A stretch of 43,580 bases of DNA, taken from the NCBI GenBank assembly GCA_024277675.1, contig JAJRUS010000048.1:1-43580 (forward strand), read 5' to 3'. A program made the translations under genes and the position numbers. The notes beneath the pieces were generated by a model. That model had not been told where the DNA came from. It saw nothing but the letters and a program-made list of their open reading frames with translations, and searched no databases. This stretch comes from a bacterium. Lineage in GTDB: Bacteria > SZUA-182 > SZUA-191 > JAJRXT01. Positions 7,630 to 15,538 of the stretch are shown one piece after another (position 1 is the first letter of the stretch; each line of letters begins with the position of its first letter).

Positions 7630-8052
7630 CACAAAACGGCACTTGAAGCCAGAATAAAAAACAAAATCAAACAATTGCTTGATGAAAAAAAAATTAAAAT
7701 AACCCGATTCTCAGAAGATATAGGATATAGCCGGGGATTTATATCCAGCATCCTGGGTAAACCAAAAAAGTTTTTTAACTTAGAACAGATTGAAAAAATA
7801 TGTTTTGCCCTGGACTATCCGGTAGCCCGGCTTTTTGCTGATGCAGAGCTGGAAGATTTGTCCAGGGACATGTCCCTGGCCGAGCCTTCCGGGCCAACAT
7901 ACGGCAGCGATGGCTGGGAGAAGGCTCAAGCAATCCCTGAGCTTCAGGAGTTAATCAATATTTTGCTTGCTCTGCCCGCAGATAAGCAGAAACAATTGCT
8001 TGATTCATTACTGAGCGTTGCCCGGCTTACCGCTCACACAGAAAGGCTTTAG
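7621..8052 (+). CDS. XRE-family HTH regulator
   Basis: 143 residues from the ATG at 7621 (a TTG two codons earlier is in frame). Residues about 12-65 form an XRE-type helix-turn-helix: KIKQLLDEKKIKITRFSEDI, then YSRGFISSILGKPKKFFNLE as recognition region, then LEQIEKICFALDYPVARLF. The C-terminal half is an acidic linker and a helix (IPELQELINILLALPADKQKQLL) likely for oligomerisation. There is no Shine-Dalgarno sequence, so it may be translated from a leaderless or nearly leaderless mRNA. It is six bases from radC and probably co-transcribed with it. Confidence 0.8.
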   Translation: MAIHKTALEARIKNKIKQLLDEKKIKITRFSEDIGYSRGFISSILGKPKKFFNLEQIEKICFALDYPVARLFADAELEDLSRDMSLAEPSGPTYGSDGWEKAQAIPELQELINILLALPADKQKQLLDSLLSVARLTAHTERL

Positions 8053-8058
8053 CGGTTA

Positions 8059-8742
8059 ATGGGCATAAAGGACTGGGATAAAAATGAGCGACCGCGGGAG
8101 CGTTTGCTGCAAAAAGGGCCGAATGCGCTGACCCCGGCAGAGATGTTGGCCATTATTCTACGCACCGGCAACCACCAAAAGAGTGCGGTCGACCTGGGTC
8201 TGGATTTATTACAGCGCTTCGGTGGGATTGAGCGGCTTTGTGCAGCTTCCGATCAAGAGCTACAGGAAGTTCCCGGCATAGGCCCCGCCAAAACAGCACA
8301 AATACGGGCAGCCATCGGCTTCAGTAACTTACGCACCATAGAAAAAGCCAAAGGCTCGCCGCAACTTTGCGACCCTCAAGCTGTGTTTGAGCTGGTTAAA
8401 TGCTATATAGCGAACTCTGGCCGTGAGGAATTCTGGTGTGTGATGTTAAACCAACGGAAGCGGCTTATTGAGGTATCTAAAATTTCAAGCGGCAGCGCCA
8501 CTAAAAACCCGGTAAATCTGCAGACCTTTGTCAAGCTGATCATAAAACACAATGCGGTCAACCTGATTTTAGCCCACAACCATCCTTCAGGTAACCCGAC
8601 TCCCAGCCCCGAAGATAAAAATGTTACCCGCAAACTGATTGAATTATGCCGCCCGCTGGAGATTGAAATCCTGGACCATCTGATTATCGGCGGCGCCAGC
8701 TATTTCAGCTTTCAGCAAGCCGGTTTAATAGCCAGCCTCTAG
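8059..8742 (+). CDS. radC: RadC-family JAMM domain protein
   Basis: 227 residues, the normal RadC length. The N-terminal UPF0758 region has RPRERLLQKGPNALTPAEML and a helix-hairpin-helix LQEVPGIGPAKTAQI. The C-terminal JAB1/MPN-like domain keeps the metal motif AHNHPSGNPTPSPED (HxH...D) and HLIIGGASYFSF. RadC proteins were once thought to be repair factors; the true substrate is unsettled. It follows the HTH gene by six bases and ends in TAG. Confidence 0.93.
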   Translation: MGIKDWDKNERPRERLLQKGPNALTPAEMLAIILRTGNHQKSAVDLGLDLLQRFGGIERLCAASDQELQEVPGIGPAKTAQIRAAIGFSNLRTIEKAKGSPQLCDPQAVFELVKCYIANSGREEFWCVMLNQRKRLIEVSKISSGSATKNPVNLQTFVKLIIKHNAVNLILAHNHPSGNPTPSPEDKNVTRKLIELCRPLEIEILDHLIIGGASYFSFQQAGLIASL

Positions 8743-8774
8743 TCAATTGACTTTCACTAAATATAGTGTAATAT
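8741..8774 (+). promoter_or_regulatory. Promoter with two palindromes before the small ORF and asnB
   Basis: TTGACT at 8747-8752, a 16-base spacer, and TAATAT at 8769-8774 make a plausible sigma-70 promoter. A perfect 12-base palindrome AGTCAATTGACT (8741-8752) covers the -35. A second palindrome CACTA-AATA-TAGTG (8755-8768) fills the spacer exactly. Such placement fits repressor operators. The unit it would drive runs into the surface-glycan-like cluster. Confidence 0.5.
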
Positions 8775-8820
8775 TTTACTAAAGCTTTATAGTCAAATCA
8801 GATTATAGCCAAGGTAGAAT

Positions 8821-8946
8821 ATGTTAGAAATTGATTTATGTAAAAATTGGAATAAAAAGGAGTCATTAATTCGTAAGGCACACCTGCGGTACATAGCGGT
8901 GGTTGAAAATATGAGGGCTGCTTTAATTAAAGCAGCAAAATTATAA
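8821..8946 (+). CDS. 41-residue small ORF coupled to asnB
   Basis: ATG at 8821 to TAA at 8944-8946, with AAGG six bases upstream. The peptide begins MLEIDLCKNWNKKESLIRK and ends with ENMRAALIKAAKL; it is basic and mostly helical, with one Cys. Its stop is one base from the asnB ATG, and asnB has no ribosome-binding site of its own, so reading this ORF could be what delivers ribosomes to asnB. It could be a small protein, a leader peptide or, more speculatively, a precursor peptide for the cluster enzymes. No family recognised. Confidence 0.5.
   Translation: MLEIDLCKNWNKKESLIRKAHLRYIAVVENMRAALIKAAKL
8917..8936. promoter_or_regulatory. Perfect 20-base palindrome before asnB
   Basis: GCTGCTTTAATTAAAGCAGC reads the same on both strands. 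It lies at the end of the 41-codon ORF and 11 bases before the asnB ATG. It may be a dimeric operator, or an mRNA stem that governs access to the asnB start. No T-run follows, so it is not a terminator. Confidence 0.55.
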
Positions 8947-8947
8947 A

Positions 8948-10825
8948 ATGTGTGGGATTGCCGGGATTTTTAATATAAATGGTGAACCTGTGGCTCCGGT
9001 TCTGTTGCGCAGGATGACCGATACAATAGTACACAGAGGGCCGGACGGAGAGGGGTTTTATACCGACAGTTTTATCGGTTTAGGGCACCGTCGGCTGGCC
9101 ATTCTTGATCCATCTCCGGCGGGATACCAGCCGATGGTTACCGAAGATAGTCAATATGCGCTCAGCTACAATGGGGAGATTTATAATTTTCAAGAATTGA
9201 GGGCGGAGTTGGAAAGCCTGGGGCATGTTTTCAGCTCTGGAACCGATACCGAAGTAGTACTAAAGGCCTATGCCGAATGGGGGGAGAAAGCGCTGGATCG
9301 TTTCAACGGGATGTTTGCCTTTGCCATTTGGGATAAATCACGGCAGGAACTTTTTCTAGCCAGAGACCGCTACGGGATAAAACCGCTTTATTATATTTTC
9401 GCCGGGGCAACCTTCCTCTTCGCTTCTGAGCAAAAGGCCCTGCTGGCGTATCCTTCAGTTGAACGGGAGCTTGATTTAGAGGCCTTACTTGAATATTTCA
9501 CCTTCCAGAATATTTTTACCGATAAAACCCTGTTTGAAGGTATTCATCTGTTTCCGGCCGGTCACTGGGCAAGATTGCCTTTAGGGAAAAAGGTCAATCA
9601 TCTCAATCCGGTTTGCTATTGGGATTTTGATTTCAGCGAACCGGAACAGCCGGCCAAAGATCAGGAATATCTGGAGGAGTTGGATCGCCTGTTCCGGCAG
9701 GCGGTGAATCGCCAGTTAGTAAGTGATGTTGAACTCGGTTCATACCTGAGCGGCGGTATGGATTCAGGTTCCATAACGGCGGTGGCGGCCAGCCGGCTAC
9801 CCTATATTAAAACCTTTACCTGCGGGTTTGACCTGCACTCGGCTTCAGGGTTGGAACTGGGGTTTGATGAGCGGGAAAAAGCGGAGGCCATGTCCTATCT
9901 CTTTAAAACCGAGCATTATGAAATGGTTTTAAAGGCCGGGGACATGGAACGAATCCTTTCAAAAATGGCCTGGCATCTGGAGGAACCCAGAGTCGGTCAA
10001 AGCTATCCCAATTTCTATGTATCCCGGTTGGCCTCTAAATTTGTTAAGGTTGTGCTGTCCGGTATGGGTGGGGATGAGCTGTTTGGCGGCTATCCCTGGC
10101 GGTACTATCGGGCGGTGGTAAATGACGACTTCGAACAGTATATAGATAAATATTACGCATTCTGGCAAAGGCTGATTCCCAATAAAATAATTCATGAGGC
10201 ATTTGCCCCGGTGTGGAACCAGGTAAAACATGTGTGGACGCGTGATATTTTCCGCAATGTATTTCGAAAACACGCCGAGCGACTGATCCAGCCCAAAGAC
10301 TATATTAATCATTCCCTGTACTTTGAAGCCAAGACCTTCTTGCATGGTTTATTTGTGGTGGAAGATAAGCTCAGCATGGCGCACGGCCTGGAAACCAGGG
10401 TTCCATTCTTAGATAATGACTTGGTGAAATTTGCCATGAAATTGCCGGTACACCTTAAGCTCGGTAATCTTGAGGATGTGATACAACTGAACGAAAACGA
10501 GCCGGGATCTAAAACCGCCAGATATTTTGAAAAGACTAAAGACGGCAAGTTGTTGCTGCGCAGAATGATGGAGCGTTATATTCCCAAAGAGGTAACCACC
10601 CGCCAGAAGCAGGGTTTTTCGGCCCCGGACGCAAGTTGGTTTAAGGGAGACAGCATCGACTATGTTCGCCGGGTGCTCTATGATAAAAACGCCAGAATTT
10701 ATAATTACTTAGATTATAATACCCTTACTGGATTAATTGATGAACATATTGCCGGTAAGGTTAACCGGCGGTTATTGATCTGGTCATTACTTAATTTTGA
10801 GTGGTGGTGTAGGGAGTATATGTAG
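8948..10825 (+). CDS. asnB: Asparagine synthase-like glutamine amidotransferase
   Basis: 625 residues. It has an N-terminal class II glutaminase domain (catalytic Cys2 in MCGIAGIFN, then HRGPDGEG, GHRRLAILD, YNGEIYN, SGTDTEVV). The synthetase domain has the PP-loop SGGMDS near residue 270 and GMGGDELFGGYPWRYYR. Family reaction: ATP-dependent transfer of the glutamine amide to a carboxylate. In surface-glycan clusters such enzymes amidate uronic acids (WbpS-like) rather than making asparagine; given the flippase and methyltransferases downstream I favour that, but the sequence alone does not fix the substrate. No ribosome-binding site of its own. Confidence 0.85.
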   Translation: MCGIAGIFNINGEPVAPVLLRRMTDTIVHRGPDGEGFYTDSFIGLGHRRLAILDPSPAGYQPMVTEDSQYALSYNGEIYNFQELRAELESLGHVFSSGTDTEVVLKAYAEWGEKALDRFNGMFAFAIWDKSRQELFLARDRYGIKPLYYIFAGATFLFASEQKALLAYPSVERELDLEALLEYFTFQNIFTDKTLFEGIHLFPAGHWARLPLGKKVNHLNPVCYWDFDFSEPEQPAKDQEYLEELDRLFRQAVNRQLVSDVELGSYLSGGMDSGSITAVAASRLPYIKTFTCGFDLHSASGLELGFDEREKAEAMSYLFKTEHYEMVLKAGDMERILSKMAWHLEEPRVGQSYPNFYVSRLASKFVKVVLSGMGGDELFGGYPWRYYRAVVNDDFEQYIDKYYAFWQRLIPNKIIHEAFAPVWNQVKHVWTRDIFRNVFRKHAERLIQPKDYINHSLYFEAKTFLHGLFVVEDKLSMAHGLETRVPFLDNDLVKFAMKLPVHLKLGNLEDVIQLNENEPGSKTARYFEKTKDGKLLLRRMMERYIPKEVTTRQKQGFSAPDASWFKGDSIDYVRRVLYDKNARIYNYLDYNTLTGLIDEHIAGKVNRRLLIWSLLNFEWWCREYM

Positions 10826-10838
10826 CAGGAGTTTCTAT

Positions 10839-11897
10839 ATGGCTAAATTCGCCCGGTTTATCGATCCGGAAACGAAGCAAAAGCTATTCTATAACCCAAC
10901 GGCGCAAACACTGGCCAGTGAAAAGGGTGATGTCTCGTATCCGATAATAAACGGAATCCCGCGTTTTGTGCCGCCTGAGTTTTATCAGGAAAGCTGTCAG
11001 CCCGATACAGCCGAGCTACAGACGGGACGCTCTTTTGGAGATAAATGGAGTGAACCGCGAATTAAAGCCCTGGGCCAAACTGAGGCTGATCGCCTGGCGC
11101 TAAAAGAGCAGTTTCTGGCTATGCTGGGTTGTAACTCACTGGATGAATTGAAACGTCTCTTTAAAGCCGCCAGGCTGACCTTAAACGCCGGCTGTGGGGT
11201 AGCCTGGTCCGAATATCTTTTTGATTTGAATCCTGAAACGGAAAGGCATTGTGTCGACTTAAGTCTGGCGGTGGAAGTGGCCTATAAAAATACCGCCCAT
11301 ATGCCCAATGTCACGGTTTCACAAGCCTCCATTTTAGAGCTGCCATATCCCGATGAGCTGTTTGATATCGTTTATGCCTGTGGGGTGGTGCATCATACTA
11401 AAGACCCCGGAAAGGCTGTTTTTGAAATAGGCAAAAAGGTTGCTCCAGGTGGAATTCTGGGCAGCTATATTTATAATAAAAAACCCTTTATCCGGGAATT
11501 ATGCGATCATAATATACGTAAGCATACTACTAAAATGAGTTATGCGGAATGCATAAAATTCTCTCGCAAGATGACCCTGCTGGGCAAAGCCTTAAGTAAG
11601 CTAACCGAACCCTTGATACTGAAAGAAGATATAGAACTCTTGGGGATTAAGGCCGGGGAGTATAATTTACAGCATTTTATTTACGACTATATTGTTAAAT
11701 GCTGGTACAATCCTGATTACGATGACGAATATGCGGATTTAGTAAATTTAGACTGGTATCACCCAAGCTACGCCAGCCATCATACAAAGGAAGAAGTCAT
11801 AAGCTGGTTTGAAGCGGCTGGCTTTAGAAATTTAAAGTGTCTTCAACCATCGGGTTGGGAGCATAGCGGCTATTTCATCAGCGGAAATAAATTATAA
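10839..11897 (+). CDS. SAM-dependent methyltransferase with N-terminal Trm112-like segment
   Basis: 352 residues from the ATG at 10839, which has AGGAG eight bases upstream. Residues about 1-45 resemble the Trm112p-like segment that precedes many glycan-cluster methyltransferases (FARFIDPETKQKLFYNP...YPIINGIPRFVP) but lack its cysteines. The class I fold follows, with motif I TLNAGCGVAWSEYL near residue 111 and FDIVYACGVVHHTKDPGKAV. The long C-terminal part has a WYNPDYDDEYADLV stretch. Substrate unknown. It follows asnB by 13 bases. Confidence 0.8.
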   Translation: MAKFARFIDPETKQKLFYNPTAQTLASEKGDVSYPIINGIPRFVPPEFYQESCQPDTAELQTGRSFGDKWSEPRIKALGQTEADRLALKEQFLAMLGCNSLDELKRLFKAARLTLNAGCGVAWSEYLFDLNPETERHCVDLSLAVEVAYKNTAHMPNVTVSQASILELPYPDELFDIVYACGVVHHTKDPGKAVFEIGKKVAPGGILGSYIYNKKPFIRELCDHNIRKHTTKMSYAECIKFSRKMTLLGKALSKLTEPLILKEDIELLGIKAGEYNLQHFIYDYIVKCWYNPDYDDEYADLVNLDWYHPSYASHHTKEEVISWFEAAGFRNLKCLQPSGWEHSGYFISGNKL

Positions 11898-11898
11898 G

Positions 11899-13005
11899 AT
11901 GAGAAGGATTGACAATTGCGTACGGGTTAAGCGGCTGATAGATTCTGCCATAGCTGATTTTTCGCTTGACCTTCGAGGCATTTCAGTCCTGACCGAAGCT
12001 GCTTCCGGCCCCTTTGTGGTTACCCCGTTGATTGCAGCGCTGGCCGGGGCCAAACAAACTATTGCAGTGACCAAAGATTCTGCTTATGGAACGGCGACTG
12101 ATATAGGAGAATATACTAAACAGTGGGCTAGAAAACTGGGGGTGGCAGAACGCATAGAAGTAACCGCCAAACCGGCCTATATGTACGCTAATTCAGTTGA
12201 TTTAGTTACCAATCTGGGCTTTGTAAGACCGATTGACAAAAAATTTGTAAAACTCCTGTCGGCTAAGGCAGTGATTTCACTGATGTGGGAAAGCTGGGAG
12301 TTTCGTGATGAGGATATTGACCTGGCCGCCTGCTGGAAAAAGGGAATACCGGTGTTGGGTACCTGCGAAACTCATCCCAGGCTACAGACATATCGTTACG
12401 TAGGACTGGTGGCGCTTAAATTGCTATTAGAGGCGAATATTGAGGTGTTTAAATCAAATATCCTGTTAGTCGGCTCCGGTCATTTTGCCGAAGAAACTAA
12501 AGCGGTGTTGCACTTAAACGGCTGCCATCTTATGCATGTTGAGCCTGATAATAACTGGGATAATAATGATCAGAACGTCGCCCGGTTTATCAAAGCAGCG
12601 GATGCCATAGTTCTGGTTGAACATAAAGCAAGGTTTTGCCTCTTGGGCGGGGAGACCGGACTTCCGTTAGACTGGTTTGATAATTGTGGAGCGGTAATCA
12701 TCCACCTTTGTGGTAATATAGATGAGGCAGGACTTTTAAAGCATGGCCTGAGTAAGCTTCCCGCCAGGAAGGTTGCCCCGGGGTTTATGACGCTTACTAC
12801 CGATTATGTCGGCCCCAGGCCGGTGATCGATCTGCACACTGCCGGCTTAAAGGTTGGTGAAGTTATGGCCAGGGCTAAACGGGAGAATTTATCACTGGCC
12901 CGGATTGAGGAGCGGGCCTTAATGGAAAGTCCGGCTCAGGGTTTCAGCGAACAACAGAAAAAACGATACGGCTGGTATAACAATGCTTGTGTAAGGGTTA
13001 AATGA
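11899..13005 (+). CDS. Unknown protein with Rossmann-like NAD(P)-binding segment
   Basis: 368 residues, ATG one base after the previous stop. I do not recognise a named family. The middle carries SNILLVGSGHFAEETKAVLH (about residues 190-210), a glycine-rich turn like the NAD-binding loop of hydroxyacid dehydrogenase or adenosylhomocysteinase folds. N-terminal GISVLTEAASGPFVVTPLIAALAGAK and a central LGTCETHPRLQTYRYVG stand out as possible active-site segments. There is no signal peptide or membrane span, so it should be cytoplasmic. Its place between two methyltransferases suggests a step in making or modifying the cluster's product. Its end overlaps the next gene by four bases (ATGA). Confidence 0.6.
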   Translation: MRRIDNCVRVKRLIDSAIADFSLDLRGISVLTEAASGPFVVTPLIAALAGAKQTIAVTKDSAYGTATDIGEYTKQWARKLGVAERIEVTAKPAYMYANSVDLVTNLGFVRPIDKKFVKLLSAKAVISLMWESWEFRDEDIDLAACWKKGIPVLGTCETHPRLQTYRYVGLVALKLLLEANIEVFKSNILLVGSGHFAEETKAVLHLNGCHLMHVEPDNNWDNNDQNVARFIKAADAIVLVEHKARFCLLGGETGLPLDWFDNCGAVIIHLCGNIDEAGLLKHGLSKLPARKVAPGFMTLTTDYVGPRPVIDLHTAGLKVGEVMARAKRENLSLARIEERALMESPAQGFSEQQKKRYGWYNNACVRVK

Positions 13006-13727
13006 TGGAAGAATTTCTTGATAAAGAAAAAGAACGCCTGGAAGAGATTGCCCCGGTTTATCTTTCAGCTAAGATGAAGGGGGTGGATGAGCAGTTTAAT
13101 AAGTTTGCTATGGAAGAATTAATCCCCCTGTGCAAGGGGGCTGTTCTGGAATTAGGCTGTGGCGACGGTTTATGGACGGAGGCCGTGCTTCAGCAGGTAA
13201 ATCAAGTAACTGTGGTTGATGCCAGTGAGCTGCTGCTTGAGAATTTGCAGCATAAATTTGCCGGTAAGGTTGTTTGTCGGCGCTCGTTTTTTGAAGAATT
13301 CGAGCCGCCGGAGAAATTTGATACTATCCTGGCGGCACATATTTTAGAACATGTTCAGGCGCCGCTTGAATTATTGAAAAAGGCGGCCGGCTGGCTTAAA
13401 AATGACGGGCGGCTGATAATCCTGGTGCCTAATGCGGGTTCGTTACATAGAAGAGTCGGGCAATTTATGGGGATAATCGGTGAAATTGACGATCTGTCGG
13501 CTGCTGATAAGCTGGTTGGTCATAGAAGGGTCTATACTCTTAAGACACTTAGTGATAATATTATAGAGAGTGGATTGAAAATCATAAAGACCGGCGGCTT
13601 AACCATAAAACCGTTGGCAAACGCTCAAATGGAACAATGGCCGGCTGAGCTGTTGGCCGCATATTTGAATATGGGTGAAGATATACCCGAATATGCCGGA
13701 CAAATCTATGCCATTTGCTGCCGCTGA
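13002..13727 (+). CDS. Class I SAM-dependent methyltransferase
   Basis: 241 residues. Motif I is VLELGCGDGLWTEAVL near residue 49, followed by VTVVDAS (acidic residue for the SAM ribose), FDTILAAHILEHVQAPLELL and NDGRLIILVPNAGSLHRRVG, the usual Methyltransf_11/23 order. Two adjacent in-frame ATGs (13002 and 13005) are possible; the first overlaps the previous stop as ATGA. Small-molecule or sugar methylation is likely given the neighbours. Confidence 0.85.
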   Translation: MMEEFLDKEKERLEEIAPVYLSAKMKGVDEQFNKFAMEELIPLCKGAVLELGCGDGLWTEAVLQQVNQVTVVDASELLLENLQHKFAGKVVCRRSFFEEFEPPEKFDTILAAHILEHVQAPLELLKKAAGWLKNDGRLIILVPNAGSLHRRVGQFMGIIGEIDDLSAADKLVGHRRVYTLKTLSDNIIESGLKIIKTGGLTIKPLANAQMEQWPAELLAAYLNMGEDIPEYAGQIYAICCR

Positions 13728-13758
13728 ACATGCCGATAATAGTAACAACCCGAAAAGC

Positions 13759-14814
13759 ATGAAACCACTCAGCGTACTATTGACCTCGGTGGGGAACGAT
13801 GGCTTTCCGGGGGTGGCGGCAGCGCTTAAAAAAAACGGGGAAAGGGAAATATGTACTATCGGGGTCGATATTCGACCCGATGCCACCGGATTATACCTGG
13901 CGGACAAAGCCTGCCTGATTCTGCCGCGCTCTGATCCAAGGCATATTGAACAACTATTAAGAATACTGGATAAAGAAAAGTCGAACATCTTATTTCCCCT
14001 CTCCACCGAAGACCAGACCTATTATTCCCAAAATATAGATAAATTTCAAAAGCATGGGGTAAGGGTGCTGGTGTCTGATCATAAAGCCTTGCTGGTGGCC
14101 AACAATAAATACCTGTTATATAAATTTGCCAGAGAAAACAACCTGCCTCACCCAAATTTCAGCAAGGTGGCTGACTGGAATAGCCTGGTATCGAAAATAA
14201 GTAAACTTGGCTACCCCGAAACTCCCTTTGTGCTTAAAATGGATAAGGGCACCGGCGCCCAGGGGCTTAAGATAGTACATCGTAAGCTGGATAAACAAAG
14301 TCGCCTGATGGATCGCAATAACCTGCATATTTCATTTGAAGAGCTGCATTTTCTGATGAAAGATTTAACTCCCTGGCCGGATTTACATGTTTCCGAGTAT
14401 TTACCTGGAACAGAATATAGCGTTGATATCCTTTGCTATCGGGGCAAAATCCACTCGGCGGTGGTGAGAAAGCGATTATCGACCATATATGGGCTGGCGA
14501 CCTGGGCCGAAGTGGTGGCTGAGCCTGATGTGGAGTCGGTGGCGGTTGATATTGTCAAGAGCCTTGGTTTAAGTTATGTAGTTAATGTGCAACTGCGCAG
14601 ATCGGCTGATGGTAAACCGAAACTCATGGAAATAAACCCCAGGATTCCCGGCACCTTAAGCCTTACGGTAGCGGCGGGGGTTAATATGCCTTATTTAGCG
14701 CTCAAGCTGGCTATAGGTGAAGACATAAGCGTGCCTGAACCAAAACCTGGCACCATGATTTTGCGATATTGGTCAGGCGCTTACCCCCACGCCAGCAAAT
14801 TGCTCCGGCCTTAA
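13759..14814 (+). CDS. ATP-grasp family ligase
   Basis: 351 residues from the ATG at 13759, where the conserved domain begins (MKPLSVLLTSVGNDGFPGVA). Earlier in-frame starts (GTG 13675, ATG 13693 and 13708) lie inside the previous gene, and none of the options has a good ribosome-binding site. It is a CarB-like ATP-grasp: pre-ATP domain, PFVLKMDKGTGAQGLKIV (phosphate-binding loop), HVSEYLPGTEYSVDIL, and the metal-binding LMEINPRIPGTLSL. Family reaction: carboxylate plus amine or thiol with ATP through an acyl phosphate. It might add an amino acid to a sugar or peptide, but the substrate is unknown. Confidence 0.8.
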   Translation: MKPLSVLLTSVGNDGFPGVAAALKKNGEREICTIGVDIRPDATGLYLADKACLILPRSDPRHIEQLLRILDKEKSNILFPLSTEDQTYYSQNIDKFQKHGVRVLVSDHKALLVANNKYLLYKFARENNLPHPNFSKVADWNSLVSKISKLGYPETPFVLKMDKGTGAQGLKIVHRKLDKQSRLMDRNNLHISFEELHFLMKDLTPWPDLHVSEYLPGTEYSVDILCYRGKIHSAVVRKRLSTIYGLATWAEVVAEPDVESVAVDIVKSLGLSYVVNVQLRRSADGKPKLMEINPRIPGTLSLTVAAGVNMPYLALKLAIGEDISVPEPKPGTMILRYWSGAYPHASKLLRP

Positions 14815-14821
14815 AGGAAAT

Positions 14822-15538
14822 ATGATAGAGTTTAAAACAAAACCAGCCACAGAAGCCTTCATTTTTGATATGGATGGAACTATCCTGAGACTGGGGTCAA
14901 CAGCTGCTGAGTTGGAAGCCCTGCGGCATAAACTGAAAACTTATTTTAAATCACAGGGCATGGATTATAGCTTTAAAAGTATTTTTAAGGACTTGCTTGA
15001 GATTAAGCAGAAATCCGGCAAAAGTCCGGCCATAATAAACGCTGGTTTTAAGCTACTGGAAGCATTCGAACTAAACGGAGCTAAAAAAGCTGTTCCGATT
15101 AAAGGCGCCAATGAATGTCTTAGCTTACTTAAAAAAAAAGCCATCCCCCGTGGGTTATTGACTAATAACTCGTCAGCTTGTACTACACATGCGCTCTGCC
15201 GGGCCGCCATAAACGGCTCCCTCTTTGATTACATCATCACCAGGGATGACATTTGTTTTTTTAAGCCCCACCCTGAACCGCTGTTAAAGTTTATAAATCT
15301 ATTTTCCAGCGAATCGGCTTTGGAGAAGCTATGCTTTGTGGGGGACCATTTCTATGATGTTCAATGTGTAAGGGCCGCCAATTTATGCTTAGAGAAAAAA
15401 GAACCGTTGATAAAGATGGTATCGATTATGGTAAACCGAAGCGCTGAATATGCAAATGCGGCGCAACCGGATTTTTATTTTGAATCGTTGGCAGCATTGA
15501 CTGATTCCATAGCGCATTCAGTCTCCTGGAGGCCATAA
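14822..15538 (+). CDS. HAD-superfamily phosphatase
   Basis: 238 residues. The four HAD motifs are in order: FDMDGTIL with nucleophile Asp16 and acid/base Asp18, LLTNNSS (motif II), FFKPHPEPL (motif III Lys), and CFVGDHFYDVQCVRAAN (motif IV). The alpha-helical C1 cap between motifs I and II makes it phosphoglycolate-phosphatase-like. It probably removes a phosphate from a sugar intermediate of the surrounding pathway. It is seven bases after the ATP-grasp gene and abuts the radical-SAM gene without a gap. Confidence 0.85.
   Translation: MIEFKTKPATEAFIFDMDGTILRLGSTAAELEALRHKLKTYFKSQGMDYSFKSIFKDLLEIKQKSGKSPAIINAGFKLLEAFELNGAKKAVPIKGANECLSLLKKKAIPRGLLTNNSSACTTHALCRAAINGSLFDYIITRDDICFFKPHPEPLLKFINLFSSESALEKLCFVGDHFYDVQCVRAANLCLEKKEPLIKMVSIMVNRSAEYANAAQPDFYFESLAALTDSIAHSVSWRP

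Noticed and set aside
8821-10825. Lasso-peptide pathway (small ORF plus asnB homologue)
   Set aside because: The asnB product has a full N-terminal glutaminase domain with Cys2, and no leader peptidase (B protein) gene is present. The small ORF lacks a typical core peptide.
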